DNA of 64,000 nucleotides from Botrytis cinerea B05.10 (lineage: Eukaryota > Ascomycota > Leotiomycetes > Helotiales > Sclerotiniaceae): NCBI RefSeq assembly GCF_000143535.2, contig NC_037322.1, forward strand, positions 1 through 64,000, written 5' to 3'. The notes beneath the pieces are model-generated. The model was not told where the DNA came from. It saw only the letters and a program-made list of their open reading frames with translations, and made no database searches. A program made the position numbers and the translations under genes. This document shows, one piece after another, positions 45,437 through 57,837 of the stretch; position 1 is the first letter of the stretch; each line of letters opens with the position of its first letter.

Positions 45437-47363
45437 TTAAATGCCCGAATCGAATTCCGTATTCCAAGCATTATCAACCCGCTCGGTATTATACCATGCA
45501 TTCCACATCTTGCAACCAGTATCTACAGTGGAAAGATCTACCCTTTGTGCAATTTCAGATTCTCTTTCTAGGAATTGAAGTGCAAGCCCCTCTCCGACAT
45601 GGAACGCGATATGACAATGTAACAACCAAGCCCCGGGGTTATCCGTAACAAAGGCAATGACTAAGTACCCAAGAGCTGGAAGCATGGCTACATCACGGCG
45701 AGCAGGGTTAGCAAAGTTCAAACTAGATTTGTCTGTGAAATTGATACCATTCTCTTGTCCTAAAATGTAAAAGTCGTGACCATGAAGATGAATAGGGTGT
45801 GGTATAGCGGCGGCATTTTTGATGATCCAAAATGTCCATACATTCGCATCTGGAAGCTCAATGATACTCTGATGTACGTTGTAACTTTTGTTACCCTGGA
45901 TAACATATTGGAGCGTAGGCTTATCCCACTCAATTTTCATGTATGTATCGTTGATACTCCAGATATATGGTGCGGGTGCTTTTGAAAGCGAATTGCTTCC
46001 TGGCCCAGTAACGATTAATTCTTGGGAAGTAGGCCACACGAATTCATCTTCGGGCACGGCTTTCTCATGCCAGGAGACTAGTTGAGTCTCGTCTTCGCAG
46101 CTTTGTGGCATAAGAAAAGATTTGGAAGTTGGTTCCGATGATTCGACTCCCTGGTAAGAGAAAATAGCATTGATAGACCCATTATTGGCATTTTGACCGC
46201 AGCCAAACCCCTTTTGTGTCGGGGGGTTTGGAACAATGGCTCTGAACCAGTAATTAGAAGGCGTTTGATCAGCTGTAATGATAACATCATATCGTTGGCC
46301 AATTGCTATGAAGATGGTCTTGGTAGTGTAGGGCTGAATCGGTACGAAATCAGTTTGAATTACTTGAAAATAATGAGAGTCTAAAGTAACTTGAAAATGA
46401 TTGTCTATACTCGTGTTGATGATTCGTAGACGATATTTTGCTCCTGGTACTAGTCCAGATACTTGATTGTACACTCCAGCGGTTTTTTGAGGGTTTCGAT
46501 TCGTTCCGTTTATGAGGCCATTGTCAGCTTTTGGAGGACCTCTACTAACAGATAGAAGGCCTTCTTCATAGGTAGAATTATAGTAAAAATCAGTAATTGG
46601 TAGTGGGCCAAGATCATGGTCATAGTTTAGCGAAGCAGGACCGTTAACGACAATACTTCCAAGAACTCCATCACCATATTGGGCTGCATGATGTGAGTGA
46701 TACCAAGACGTACCATGCTGGGTTGCGAGAAACTTGTAGAGTTTGGACGAACCCGGTGGAATTGGACATTCTGTTATTCCATTCACACCATCCATTGTAT
46801 TGGTATTCTTTTGAACAATTCCGTGCCAGTGCATGCTTACACTAAAGAGATTCAACATTTGATGGTGAGATATGAAAATCAAAGGAGACACTTACCCGTC
46901 TGTGATTATTTGATTGACAACAGTAATTTCTAGTGTATCACCCCAGTCTATGAAGAGATAAGCTGACATTGCACTAGATGATGGGGGCCACATTGGGGCG
47001 GACTCACTTGCAGTAATGGTAGGACCCGGGTAAGTGCCGTTGACTACTAACATCCATCTCGGTGTACCATCCGGTGACATGGTCTGATTTGTTATGACAA
47101 GAGTGTACTGCGAAGAATGAGATATGAACAACTTTGACAACGCATTATATACATACCGCAACAACAACCCCAGTGTCTGGCCATGCCTCTTCTGTATCTG
47201 TATTGATCGAATAGTTGCCATTCCAACAATTTCTTGACGATGCAGCATTTAAGCAAGTTGAAGCTGAAGTTCTCTTGTTATTTGATAATGCCTGGCTTGG
47301 TATGGCAGAAGGAAGACAAGTCCGAATGAGAATTGCAATAGAGAGCATAACCGTGAAAAACAT
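45437..47363 (-). CDS. Laccase-type multicopper oxidase, secreted (three exons)
   Basis: Exons on the complement: 47363-47157, 47107-46896 and 46841-45437, introns of 49 and 54 bp, product 607 residues. The start at 47363 begins a signal peptide (MFFTVMLSIAILIRTCLPSA). All four copper-binding motifs are present: HWHGI (formed by the third exon), WYHSHH, HPIHLHGHDFYILG and LLHCHIAFHVGEGLALQFLE, so the type 1 site and the trinuclear cluster are complete. The residue after the last His segment at the axial position is Leu. NCWNGNYSI, VNGTYPGPTI and the YNSTYEEG segment fit ascomycete laccases. It would oxidise phenols with reduction of oxygen to water outside the cell, in lignin or phytoalexin breakdown or pigment formation. 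Confidence 0.95.
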
Positions 47364-48531
47364 GATAGAATGTGCATATATTCTCAAACAATAGGAACTA
47401 CAACCGCTTTTAGTTCATTGAAGATATGGGAAACTCGCAATCTATTTATGTGATGGTACTTGCAACTATTGTGTGCGAACTGGTTATGTACAAATGATTT
47501 GGGCCACTATTGACCACGTCAATTATTGATTTCTCCATGCCAGACACTTTATGAATATGAATCACGATGTCATAAAAGGCCGGGTAAAAAAATCTATCGG
47601 TATTGAAGCCGATTTAACCTTCCGGGGCCCATGAAAAGGCCGAAAAATATTGTTGGTGTCCGTCCCAGCGGCCGGAATTCATTTCTCGAGAAAAAAACTC
47701 CTCTACAAATATTATAGTGTAATGCTTGGAAACATCATAGACCAAACGTAACCCTCAGGAGAATTCATTGTTGCGGTACTCTGAGCATGCGTAGAATGTT
47801 ATTTTCCTAAAAATGGTTTCCGAATATGAGATTACCAAGTATGGCTAGGTAATACGTTGTCACTCAGGACTACAAGGGACTGCCGCAGTGAATACCGCCA
47901 TTAAGAATGCGCTTGCAATAGGAGATACGATTCTTCAGTGGTGGCACCGGCTGAGATCATTTTCACAATCCGACCGACACAGCCGAAGCAGGGTCAAACA
48001 CTATGTCGCTGTCGAAGAAATCTTTGACATTTTCTGCGATAAGTGACAAGATGGAATAGACATTCAAGAAAAAGCACGAAATATAACAAGAGAACTTTGA
48101 GAACTAATGAAAGAAACGTCCAGCATATACACCTTGTAGTCAACTGATAAAACATTCGCATTCCCTCCACCTTACCCACCAGTTCCATCACAAAGATTGC
48201 CAATACAATTCTAGGAACAAGAGGCCGCAGTAAAAGAAGAGCCATAAAGCTGCCGCTGATAATAGTTGAATTCCCCTCTAATATACAAATTCCGATTTAC
48301 AAATCTCGCTATGCATCGATGGGCCATACACATAACACGACGGTTTCCAATTTACCCATTCTGTTGGTCCAATAACTTTGAGTGGAGCCTAAAACCATCC
48401 GTCCATTAAATATGTCCAAACCGGTAGTAATAATGATTCAAATCCTAAACGCCAACCAAACCATCATCATTTATCTTCGTTATATGTCGTGAATCCCCCC
48501 TCCATATTTTACATTTCGATGAATTCGGAAT
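47364..48531. other. Promoter side of the laccase and 3' flank of the next gene
   Basis: A minus-strand frame at 47994-48245 starts with a hydrophobic stretch, but its remainder is hydrophobic throughout without Cys or domain pattern, so I do not call it. No other feature. Confidence 0.45.
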
Positions 48532-49588
48532 TCATGACACGGGCACCGGAGCAGGAGCATGTTCTACAGTGTCTGTTGGTGCCGAAATAATTGGAGCCTT
48601 TTCAATTGAAGATTCATCCCCGTCATGTCCACCTTCTGTCGTCCCGGTTGCAGTCTCAGTCCCGTTCGTCTGAGCTTGTGGGAACTTTTGATTCATTTGA
48701 TCCTCATCCTCTCGCGAAATCGGGGCAGGTTTGGCCTTGTCTTCCCTACTAACGCTTTCCGCCAAACTCGTCCTCGAGTAAACGGAAGAGGAAGAAGAAT
48801 TTCCAGCACCTATTATGAATCGAAATTTCTTGGCATCCTTTTTGGCTTGTTTCTTTTCTTCTTTAGTATCTCCCGAGACTTCATCATCGGTCAAATCTTT
48901 CTCGACAGGAATCTCCAAATACACCTGGAAGCCTCTACGTCTGAATCCTTTGTTCCATTGCCTCAAAGCTGATTTCAATTCTGATTCGTATTGAAGGTCC
49001 CTTTTGATTATCGCAGTAATTTTTCCACGCTTCCATAACCAGCTAAAGCTCTTTGACGGTGGCAGAGTTTCAATTATCTCTTTTGTGAATTGTGACCATT
49101 CGTGTTCGGAAACACCGTATTTGTTCAATTTTATGTTGTACGGAAACCCGGACGATGGCATGTTTTCCTTCGAGGGTATCATCAAAGTTCTCGTTTGTGG
49201 TCGTGGGGCATCTGCGAATGAAACTCTTCGAGAATCTGGGCCTTGGGATCTCGATCTCTCAGTTCCAAGTTCAAATGATGTTCGAGGGGTAACATTTGTA
49301 GATTGTGTAGTACGCCGAGGAGTTATATTCTGAGGTGGAATTACTGGACTGGGCCCCGGGGCTGATGTTGGACGTTGTGTCTGTGATGGTCCCCTTCTGC
49401 ATTAAGTGTTAGTTATCAGTGTGAGATGATCTGCGGGCACGAAGCTGAAAAACTTACGATTGGACTGAAGATGATCGCGAGTTTGCTGTTGATCTGCTTG
49501 TCCTTGGTTTTGCTTGACTGTTCTTTCGACTTGGAGCTTTAGTGGTCTCCTTGTCGAGCTCTGCGAGCAAACTCAATGCCCCAGACAT
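48532..49588 (-). CDS. Protein of unknown function, two exons, Ser/Pro-rich with central W-rich domain
   Basis: Exons on the complement: 49588-49458 and 49396-48532, joined in frame across a 61-bp GT-AG intron, 331 residues. The N-terminal 130 residues are basic and disordered (MSGALSLLAELDKET, then RKNSQAKPRTSRSTAN and a Pro/Thr/Arg stretch). A compact central domain (about 125-205) carries KLNKYGVSEHEWSQFTKEI, FSWLWKRGKITAIIKRDL and LRQWNKGFRRRGFQVYLEIP. A Lys-rich segment follows (EEKKQAKKDAKKFRF), then an acidic, Ala/Thr-rich tail. I recognise no family, but the shape, with a well-formed middle between low-complexity ends, is that of a genuine conserved fungal protein. Confidence 0.75.
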
Positions 49589-52136
49589 GGCTGTGCTTTG
49601 AACAGTTTGGTCGAGTTGCAGCTATTGGGTTTAAAGGGAAAGGTTGGTGGGAGGCGAGGCTCTAATCGACGAATATGTTGCGGGAAATTGGCCACCAGAG
49701 GTAGGTGATGATATATATACGGAAGAGAGTGAGTGATCGATCAATGTGTCGTTGCGTGGAATTGGGATGGACGATTGGGCACAAAAAATGGAGAAAAAAT
49801 AAATGATATGGTTGTGATGATAACGGTGATGGATGGACGTCCTTCTATGGGGAGACGAGTACGAAATGGCAGGACACGACAGCTCTTTATTAATCAATTC
49901 GATGCTATAAACCTTAATTTTTTGGATTACCGATGAATGACAGTGATTGTGGCCGGGTCTTGCATTTATATTCATCCATTGTAAGCGCTGATAGGTCACA
50001 ATGGCCATGGTCTGTGGCGTAGCACCAGGTGCAGTGTGCACATGGTAAAGCAAGGAAGGAAGCATGGATGGGTATTTTGTCAGCCCTGCTCGAGAGCCAA
50101 GCGAAATGCTGAGAAATGTACTTGACTATGGAGCATAGATGGAGCACATAGCAGGTGCACGGTGTGGTTGCTGGCATGAAATCACCCAAAAGTTAATATG
50201 ACGGCTTTGGTAAATGACTGCAAGTGGGCATTCTTGGGCTTACAACAACACTAGGCAAACTCAACATAATATAACCACTTAGGCTTCTCGGTGTTTATCA
50301 GAGGGGTCACTGGCGAGATGATTTGGATCGCAACTGAAGTGTTGATGATCGACATTGATATACCCGAGGACCTATTATCTTGCGACGAATGTGCTCCGTA
50401 TATCTTACTGAATTCGGCACTTGAATGTCTGAAATGATCTCGAGTAGATCGGATTTTAGATTCAGGGGCAGAGAGGGGGAGAGTACCAGTTCGTGCCCAT
50501 TCAATGTCTTACCGTAATACCTGGACTCGTATATACCACCAACAATCAAACGTTCGTAGCCGAGGCCAACGACCAAGCAATGTACCAACTTTCTTCCTGT
50601 AATAGAAATTCCACACCGTTCTTGTCAATCTGTACAACACATCACACGACCAGCCTCCAGGAAAATTTCGTTCTCTTCTTGAAGTATTTTTCTCTAGCAT
50701 ATAAAAATCTTCAAAGAGTCATACTCTATGTGGATTCCGTAATGTCCTAATGCTGAATCAGGCAAAAATACACTCACTAAGAAGGTAGCAGTGGCAAGGA
50801 GTGGATCCAGATGAAGTCCAAAAACTTAAAAATGCGGATTTTGGGGTTGGTCTAGATGTCCGGAAGTCCTAGCGATGTTGGTTTGCTGACTGTATTCGCA
50901 ATACAGGGACCCTTTGAGCAACTATAACCTTTCAAGGCGTTCCTGGACTCCATCTTTCTAGGGAAGAGAGGTCATGGCAGCGTCATATGAATATTCTTGT
51001 ATTAACAATCTCTTGAACGTTCGATTTTCAACGAGGCTGAGTCCGTTTTCCTTTCGGACATTCTCATTTCACCGGGGAAATGGTTTGAAATCTTTTCATC
51101 CGATCTTCGTATATTCGTATCATGCCATGAAGATTCCAGAATCGTCTGAAACGCCGTCTGATGTCTTCAACACTTCACGTCCCATCATGACGTGTAATCC
51201 TAGCATTGGAATTAATTGCAGCGATAAAGTGACAAATCGGTCTAGATACGTGCCTGAAGTAGTTCGTCGTTCGGTGGAAAAGGGTGCAAATGTGAGAAAT
51301 ACCCCGCACGGGAGGTAGGTAGACATAGGGAAGGGATAGTTGCTCTGCTTGAGACTAAATGCTCTCGTTCCGTACAAAGCGTTGGCCAACACAGCCTCCA
51401 AGTATGATGGATGTTAATGCCTCGAAAACTCAAATATCGCATACATGATAATACGGTTCGTCAGATCATGGGCCAAGCGGTCGTGACACTTACGTGCTTG
51501 TGCATTTGCTTTATCACATGCGATTTAGTGAAACGGCTTATTAAAAAGCAGGCTGTGAATGACATGGTGGGGCATTTCATTTTGCAACGTTCAGGATAGT
51601 TGCATTGGGTTCAGAGTGTGCAATGGTTTGGACTGCAGTTCGACAATCGTAGGACTTCATTTTTGTTTTGTTTTTAATTTGATTACAATAGAATATTCGA
51701 ACGATATGAATCATTGGTATCATACCGAATGATGATTTTGTTCCGAGCATTGAAAAGTTGCATCCAGTCTGCAAGTCCAGATCTCTGGTCACCCTGGTTG
51801 TATGTCGCTGCAGCACTTCTGATTTTGGATGAGATGTCCTTAACAATACCCATTAATACTTCTGCAACTATAAGCTATTGATGAGTATGCAGATGCATCT
51901 TTTTTCCCAGCTTGAGCCAGACCGCAGGAGTGAAGGGAGTAAACCAGGAGCTGTTGGATATAATTTGGCAAGTCTTGCATATGTTTCCCCACTGTACTGC
52001 AGATGAGTGTCTATAGTATTCTCTCAAGTAGTTCACAATCTTGCTTGGGACTTTATCTCCCAATTGATGGACCGCGGAACCGCACCAGCATGAACAACGT
52101 CAGGATACTGATTATGTAATCATATAGAGGGTGCAC
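49589..52136. other. Intergenic region, no gene seen
   Basis: Ordinary composition up to about 52130, where the transposon block begins. Short frames on both strands have no motif or splice support. Confidence 0.45.
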
Positions 52137-52365
52137 CATCAGTGGGTGCACAGACTCACAGAACACTCACGAAGAAAGCACAATTTCACATCAAAAAAAT
52201 CGGTTTTAATAATTCAATCAATATTCAAATCATATATTTATTTCTTTTAAATTAAATAAAACGATTTCTAAAGTATAGGAATCTTATATAATATAAGAAT
52301 GAATATAAAAAAATGAAAATTCAAGCTTTTATAATTAATTATATAATATCCCATCATAAAATTTG
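52137..52365 (+). mobile_element. Left part of a TIR element (CACCAGTGGGTGCACAG family)
   Basis: Begins CATCAGTGGGTGCACAGACT, the terminal repeat seen at 56934 and 61141, followed by an AT-rich interior whose AAAGCACAATTTCAC phrase matches the copy at 56934. The right terminus is missing: the LTR at 52366 begins before it and no end appears on the other side of the LTR nest. Confidence 0.65.
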
Positions 52366-53542
52366 TGTTACAACGGATTATTGACAGGCTGTAGAATCAC
52401 TAATGTATAAACTATAATAATATTATAGGCCTTAATGATTCAGCTGTAATATACCAAGGGATACTAGGTACCCAAAGAAAGCCTCAAACATATATATAAT
52501 ATTAATTATAGGATATCCTAAAAACCTAAAATACAGTTCCCAGAACAATAAATCCTAGAAAAAACAAAATACAATAAGTAAAAAGGCTTTATTAAGATTA
52601 ATAATATCTTAGAGAATTAGTTCTAGGACAAAAGAATAAGTTAGGATAATAAGAGTTATGGGATTAGTATCCCGTGATAAACAGCTCAAAAACGATAACA
52701 CTCCTAAAGCAACCAGCTATCTGTTACGACGGATTAGTAACAGGCTGTAGAATCACCAACGTATAGGCTATAATGGTATTATAGGCCTCAGTGATTCAGC
52801 TGCAGTATACTGGGGGACACTAGGCACCCAAGGAAAGCCTCAGGCATGTATATAGTATTAGTCATAGGATATCCTAGAAACGTAGGACAATAGGTCCTAG
52901 GAAACACCGAACATAACTTTGCAAACTTTTCGCGAAGTTATATTAGTAATGTCCCAGGGGATTGGCCCTAGGATAAAAGATAAGCTAGGACACGGGAAGA
53001 CACGGGAACCGGTATCACGTGATGGGCCGTCCCATCAATCCCACCGATTATTATCAATGGGATCAGTGGGATCCCATCACTCCCACCACTTCCGGTAAGT
53101 GGGATCGATGGGACAACAGAGTACGAAGGTCTATATAAGGGAATGGGTTTCCTTATATGTAGAGCTTCGTGCTCAAGAACAATCATTAGTTTCATTACTA
53201 TAGTTACGAGAATTGCAATCAGTTACAACCTTATTGAATCCCTACTTGAAGTCTAGTCTAAACCACCTCGAGAGATCTCTAGACACTTCCACGTGACCCT
53301 AGAGGCAGCTCCCGTAACACTATCCCAGCTATTTAAAGTAAAACAAAGATTTATATAAAAGAATAGGTTTTATTATAATATAAAGCTTTGTGTTTAAGAC
53401 AATAGTTATTAGTTTTATTATTATAGTTATAAGAATTGCAATCAATTATAATCTTATCGAATTCCTATTTAAAATCTAGTCTAAATCACTTTGAGAGATC
53501 TCTAAACACTTCCACGTGACCCTAGAGGCAGCTCCTGTAACA
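52366..53542 (+). mobile_element. Older solo LTR, interrupted by a younger one
   Basis: Starts TGTTACAACGG and ends CTCCTGTAACA. Its outer flanks are ATTTG on both sides (52361-52365 and 53543-53547), a perfect 5-bp target duplication. Compared with the younger copies it carries many C-to-T and G-to-A differences. The younger LTR at 52722-53319 splits it. Without that insert it is about 575 bp, the same size as the other copies. Confidence 0.9.
52722..53319 (+). mobile_element. Younger solo LTR nested in the older LTR
   Basis: 598 bp from TGTTACGACGG to CTCCCGTAACA, flanked by CTATC on both sides (52717-52721 and 53320-53324), a perfect 5-bp target duplication. It keeps normal base composition (for example CACTTCCACGTGACCCTAG near the end) and so is younger than its host LTR. 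TG...CA ends and the 5-bp duplication show a Ty1/copia- or Ty3-type element; no internal coding sequence remains. Confidence 0.93.
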
Positions 53543-53560
53543 ATTTGATAAGAAAGTATA

Positions 53561-54121
53561 TGTTACGGGAGCTGCCTCTAGGGTCACGTGGAAGTGTCTA
53601 GAGATCTCTCGAGGTGGTTTAGACTAGACTTCAAGTAGGAATTCAATAAGGTTGTAACTGGTTGCAATTCTCGTAACTATAGTAATGAAACTAATGATTG
53701 TTCTTGAGCACGAAGCTCTACATTGTAATGAAACCCATTCCATATATAGACCTTCGTCCTGAAGTCGAATCGACAAGTCGAGTCGGCAAGTCGAGTCGGC
53801 TTTGTAGTCACATGACACTTGTCCTGTGACTCTTATTGTCCTAGTTTGTCCTTTTGTCCTGGGGCTAATCCCCTGGGGTATTACTAATATAACTTCGCGA
53901 AAAGTTTGCAAAGTTATGTTCGGCGTTTCCTAGAACCTATTGTCCTAGGAACTGTATCCTACGTTCTAGGATATCCTATGACTAATACTATATACATGCC
54001 TGAGGCTTTCCTTGGGTGCCTAGTGTCCCCCGGTATACTGCAGCTGAATCACTGAGGCCTATAATACCATTATAGCCTATACGTTGGTGATTCTACAGCC
54101 TGTTACTAATCCGTCGTAACA
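53561..54121 (-). mobile_element. Solo LTR of the same family in inverted orientation
   Basis: Its reverse complement runs TGTTACGACGG to CTCCCGTAACA and matches the LTR at 52722-53319 closely, except for a replaced middle segment (53765-53840). Flanks (GTATA and CAATT) do not match, so the target duplication is absent; recombination or a rearrangement may have removed one end. With the copy at 52722 it forms a large inverted repeat. Confidence 0.88.
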
Positions 54122-55566
54122 CAATTCTTTTATTAATAATCTTTCTTTTTATAGAATTTATAAGATTTAATATCAATCTTATTAATTTTACAAACATTTT
54201 ATAAAATTATAAAATCCCTTATATATATACAATATCCTCTATAATTTCTTCTTCCCCTTTTTTAAATATTTTGAATTCGTTATTTATATAAAGAGCTATA
54301 TATAATATTAATCATTATTATATTTATATTAACTTAAAAAACCTTTTCAACTTTTTATAAAATATATAATATATTTTGTAATTTTATTTTTATAATAATA
54401 ATAAAATTTCATTAAATTTGCCAGATTTCGATTTCAAAAAGGGAATTTAAAAACTAATTATAAACATTTTTATTAGAAATAAAACTATTTAAAATAAATA
54501 TTTTATATTAATAATAAAAAAAATAATCAAGGAAGATTTGAATTAACTCTATTTTAAAATCGAATTGTTTATATAAAAAATACTTTCTAATGTTTTCAAT
54601 ATATTAGAGATTTAATAAATTATTAAAGATTGAAATCTTTATTCATATTTCTATAAAATCGCTATTTCTAATAAAAGATATAATCTAAAAATAATAAATT
54701 GAAAATAAATAAAAATTTATAATAGAAACTATAATACCCCTCCGTTTTCTTTAATCAATAATATCAAAACGATTTCCAATTAATACTACTTTATCACTAA
54801 TATATATATTAAAACTAATAAATATTATTATTACCATTTCAAAAGATTTATAAAATTCAATCCAATTATCATCTTTGAATACAATAAAAGTTCTTTATTT
54901 TATTTATATCAAATCGATTATATATTTATTAAATATAATAAAAAGATTAAAAAAATAAATATATATTATATATAAAAGTAATATTAATTATAACACAAGA
55001 TTTATAACCTATTAAAAATAAATAGCAAATTGTATATATTATTATAATAATAGAATATATATTATATATATTATTATTATATAAAAAGCAAAAAGCTTGA
55101 AAGAAGAATCTAATATAATAATATGTATGTGCCACACACGTGCTATGCACGTGTCTATATATGTGATTTCCAACAAATATAAATCTTTATATAAAAATAA
55201 TATTTTATATTCTTGATATATTTTCAAAAAAAGTAATATAATTAATTATAAAATCTTATTCGAATACATTATGATTGAGTGCGGTTCGTAATAGAAATCA
55301 AAATGAGATCTTTTATTATCTCCTTGAAAGTTAATAAAAGAATTCCGAATAATGTTATCTTTGTGATATAAAAAACTTGTTTTAATGAATGTGAGTTATA
55401 AAAGCTAACTTCTAAGACCTTCCTTTATCAAAACAGTCTTGATTCGCAATGTCAAAACTCATTTCAAACAACACCAACCTCCAGTAGACGTAGTCAGGAG
55501 ATTAACCGATATATAATCTCAAGCGCCGATTTAAAACATATGTTACAATCATATTACAACAGCATT
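54122..55566. other. Very AT-rich block, decayed transposon sequence
   Basis: Almost pure A and T with no frames longer than expected by chance. The short ORFs at 54947-55227 are composed of Ile, Tyr, Phe and Asn codons and are not genes. A CACACACGTGCTATGCACGTG phrase at 55133-55153 is one of few GC-bearing spots. Confidence 0.55.
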
Positions 55567-56496
55567 TTAATATCCCTTACTCTTCAACTCCGCTTCTGTC
55601 CAGTTCCACAGTTCATCAGCCAACTTCGAATTCTTCGTTATCGCATTCCCGTCCCACTCTGACACACCAGGGAAATAAAAGGCACCACTCTTCACGACCT
55701 CCTTCTTCCCCGTCGCAGCAAACAATTGCGGCTTCGCCCCATCGTGTATATTCAACAAGAACATCTTGAACCCAATGGCAAAAACCCAAGAAAGATACCA
55801 ATAGTTATTCGTAGTGTTAGTGGTGATACCTGTCCTGACCATGCCGGGGTGAATAGCATTCGTCTTAATATTCGGATACTTCTTAGCTAGAATTTGTGAG
55901 AAATACAGATTTGCGAGTTTTGATTGCCCGTAACGCTGTGCGCCGCTAAGAGAAGCGAGTGATGTTTTGTTTTGTGCGAGCACGAGGCCAGTGGGAGGAC
56001 CGAACTTCAGGGCTTCCGAACTGATATTGACGATCCGCACATCTGCGTTGGGAGAGAGCGAGGTCTTTTGTAGAGTGGGAAGGAGGAGCTTCGTGAACAG
56101 TGCAGGACCCATATGATTCGTGCCGAATTGAGACTCATACCCATCTTCGGTTAGCCCGGGAGGGAGGCCCATGACACCTGCATTGTTGACCAGGATATCT
56201 AGGCGGTCATTTTCTGCGAGGAAGGCATCGGCTCCACGCTTCACGGACGAGAGGGAGGAGATGTCTATTTCAAGGAATTTGATGTTGGCGTTGGGAACTG
56301 TGGTTTTGATTTCGGCGATTGCTTCCTCTGCTTTGGCTTTGGAGCGAGCGCCCATGTAGAGTAAGTGGGGATTGTGTTTGGCGAGTTGGAGGACGGTTTC
56401 TTTGCCGAGGCCGCTGTTTCCTCCTGTGACTATTATGACTTTACCAGAGAGATCGGGGATGTCTGTGTTTGAATCGAAGGGGATTTTTTTGCCCAT
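55567..56496 (-). CDS. Short-chain dehydrogenase/reductase, retinol-dehydrogenase-like
   Basis: A 309-codon intronless frame from ATG at 56496. The Rossmann cofactor loop is TGGNSGLGKE (about residues 24-33), followed by NNAGVM (active-site NNAG) and the catalytic YGQSK (Tyr and Lys), with a Ser in VNISSEA upstream of it. GARSKAKAEEA suggests a preference for NADP(H) through the Arg after the second strand. The C-terminal HPGMVRTGI is standard. A short hydrophobic segment near residue 235-255 may touch a membrane. It would oxidise or reduce an alcohol/ketone pair; substrate unknown. The gene sits alone, between two transposon-rich blocks. Confidence 0.93.
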   Translation of the reverse strand: MGKKIPFDSNTDIPDLSGKVIIVTGGNSGLGKETVLQLAKHNPHLLYMGARSKAKAEEAIAEIKTTVPNANIKFLEIDISSLSSVKRGADAFLAENDRLDILVNNAGVMGLPPGLTEDGYESQFGTNHMGPALFTKLLLPTLQKTSLSPNADVRIVNISSEALKFGPPTGLVLAQNKTSLASLSGAQRYGQSKLANLYFSQILAKKYPNIKTNAIHPGMVRTGITTNTTNNYWYLSWVFAIGFKMFLLNIHDGAKPQLFAATGKKEVVKSGAFYFPGVSEWDGNAITKNSKLADELWNWTEAELKSKGY

Positions 56497-56933
56497 CTTG
56501 TTGGCTTGTATGGACTTTTGAGAATGAAGTCAATGTGTGTAGGTGAAAAAGGTGGAAAATGTTTAGTTCGTGGACAAAAGCCATTGGAGGTTTATTTAAG
56601 TATCATGATATCGGACCTTACGATATGATTTGGAAAAGAAATCTGGAAATGTTTGTAAGCTTTTCAACAGTCTTCTATTTGGAGCATTCTTCTTGACTCG
56701 ACTCTCAAGGTTAACCCTCGGATTGGTCGATGGCTTAGGATGGGGCTCCCGGATTCACTGTTCTTGAAGGTGAAATTTACACTGGAATTTGAATACTAAA
56801 CTTTTTCCTCCATAAAATCGGGATCGGAGCAACCCTCCAGCTGTCTCGGCCGCGGTGCAACCTTAGTTTCGCTTCTATGACGGGTGTGCAAACCTTAATC
56901 CCCAACGCATGAGGCTACTGTCTTTTGATACTC
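56497..56933. other. Promoter flank of the SDR gene
   Basis: Ordinary composition, upstream of the SDR start, with no other gene. It ends at the TIR element. Confidence 0.45.
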
Positions 56934-57314
56934 CACCAGTGGGTGCACAGACCCACAGGACAACAACAGGAAAGCACAATTTCACTTTCAAATCTTTCAA
57001 CTTCAAAATTCAATCAAAATTGGAAAATCAATTTAATATCAATTAAATTAAAAGATGGTATCTCTCAAATATCAAAGAATGATTGCTTTAAGATTTATTA
57101 CAAAAAAACAAGTTTTAATTAGAAATTATATATTCTTTTATAAAATATTAATATTAAGCTTTAATTCATTTTTGAAACAACATAGAAATTTTATACTTCA
57201 AATTTATATATTTGATTTTCAAAAAAATTTATCGAAATTTTGAATTTTAATTGAATTATCAAAATGACTCTTTTTTATATGAAATTGTCCCGTGAGTCTG
57301 TGCCCCCACTGTTG
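56934..57314. mobile_element. TIR element, ~381 bp, with 3-bp target duplication
   Basis: The left end reads CACCAGTGGGTGCACAG and the right end is its near-perfect inverse, ending GTCTGTGCCCCCACTGTTG; the inverted repeats are about 29 bp with a few substitutions. The trinucleotide CTC flanks both ends (56931-56933 and 57315-57317). The interior is AT-rich and has no transposase. Related copies are at 52137 and 61141. Confidence 0.85.
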
Positions 57315-57837
57315 CTCGTCTGATTGTCGATCGATTGATGTAAAAGAGAAGTAATTTGACATATGTTTTCCTGGGTTTGTTGACACAGTTAGAAAATCTC
57401 TGTGTCTTTTATTCAGTCATTCGTTATGACTTAGCTGCTTTGAAGAAAATTCGAGCTTCAACTGCGATTTGCATAATCTCACAAAGTGGCAGATAGTATT
57501 TTGCGTATTCCTGGCCTATGGAGCTATCATTTAATTCGGGTTGAATGATGTTTTAAATATATTATACTATACTATATATTAAGTTGGCGCGAATGGCCTT
57601 TTACATCAGAACTTATCTTTTTAAAATATAATCAAAAATTAATAACACTTTATTCAAATATTAATAGAAAATGAATAGAATATTAGTATTGATTTTCGTT
57701 TTCATTAATAGAGACTGAAATCAAATTTTTAAAAACAGTTAAAAAAATTTATTTAATTTTGATATAGAAAACGATTTCAAAAAATTTCCTACTTTTATTC
57801 TGTATATAATATTAATCAAAAAATATAAAACTTTATA
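57315..57837. other. Spacer between two TIR elements
   Basis: Ordinary composition to about 57550, then AT-rich. No gene. The stretch next to 57837 may be the left part of an LTR split by the element at 57838. Confidence 0.4.

Noticed and set aside
47994..48245. Hydrophobic 83-codon minus-strand frame
   Set aside because: No ending, domain or splice partner; hydrophobicity alone from T-rich codons is weak evidence.
54947..55227. AT-rich frames of Ile, Tyr and Phe
   Set aside because: Expected by chance in nearly pure AT sequence.
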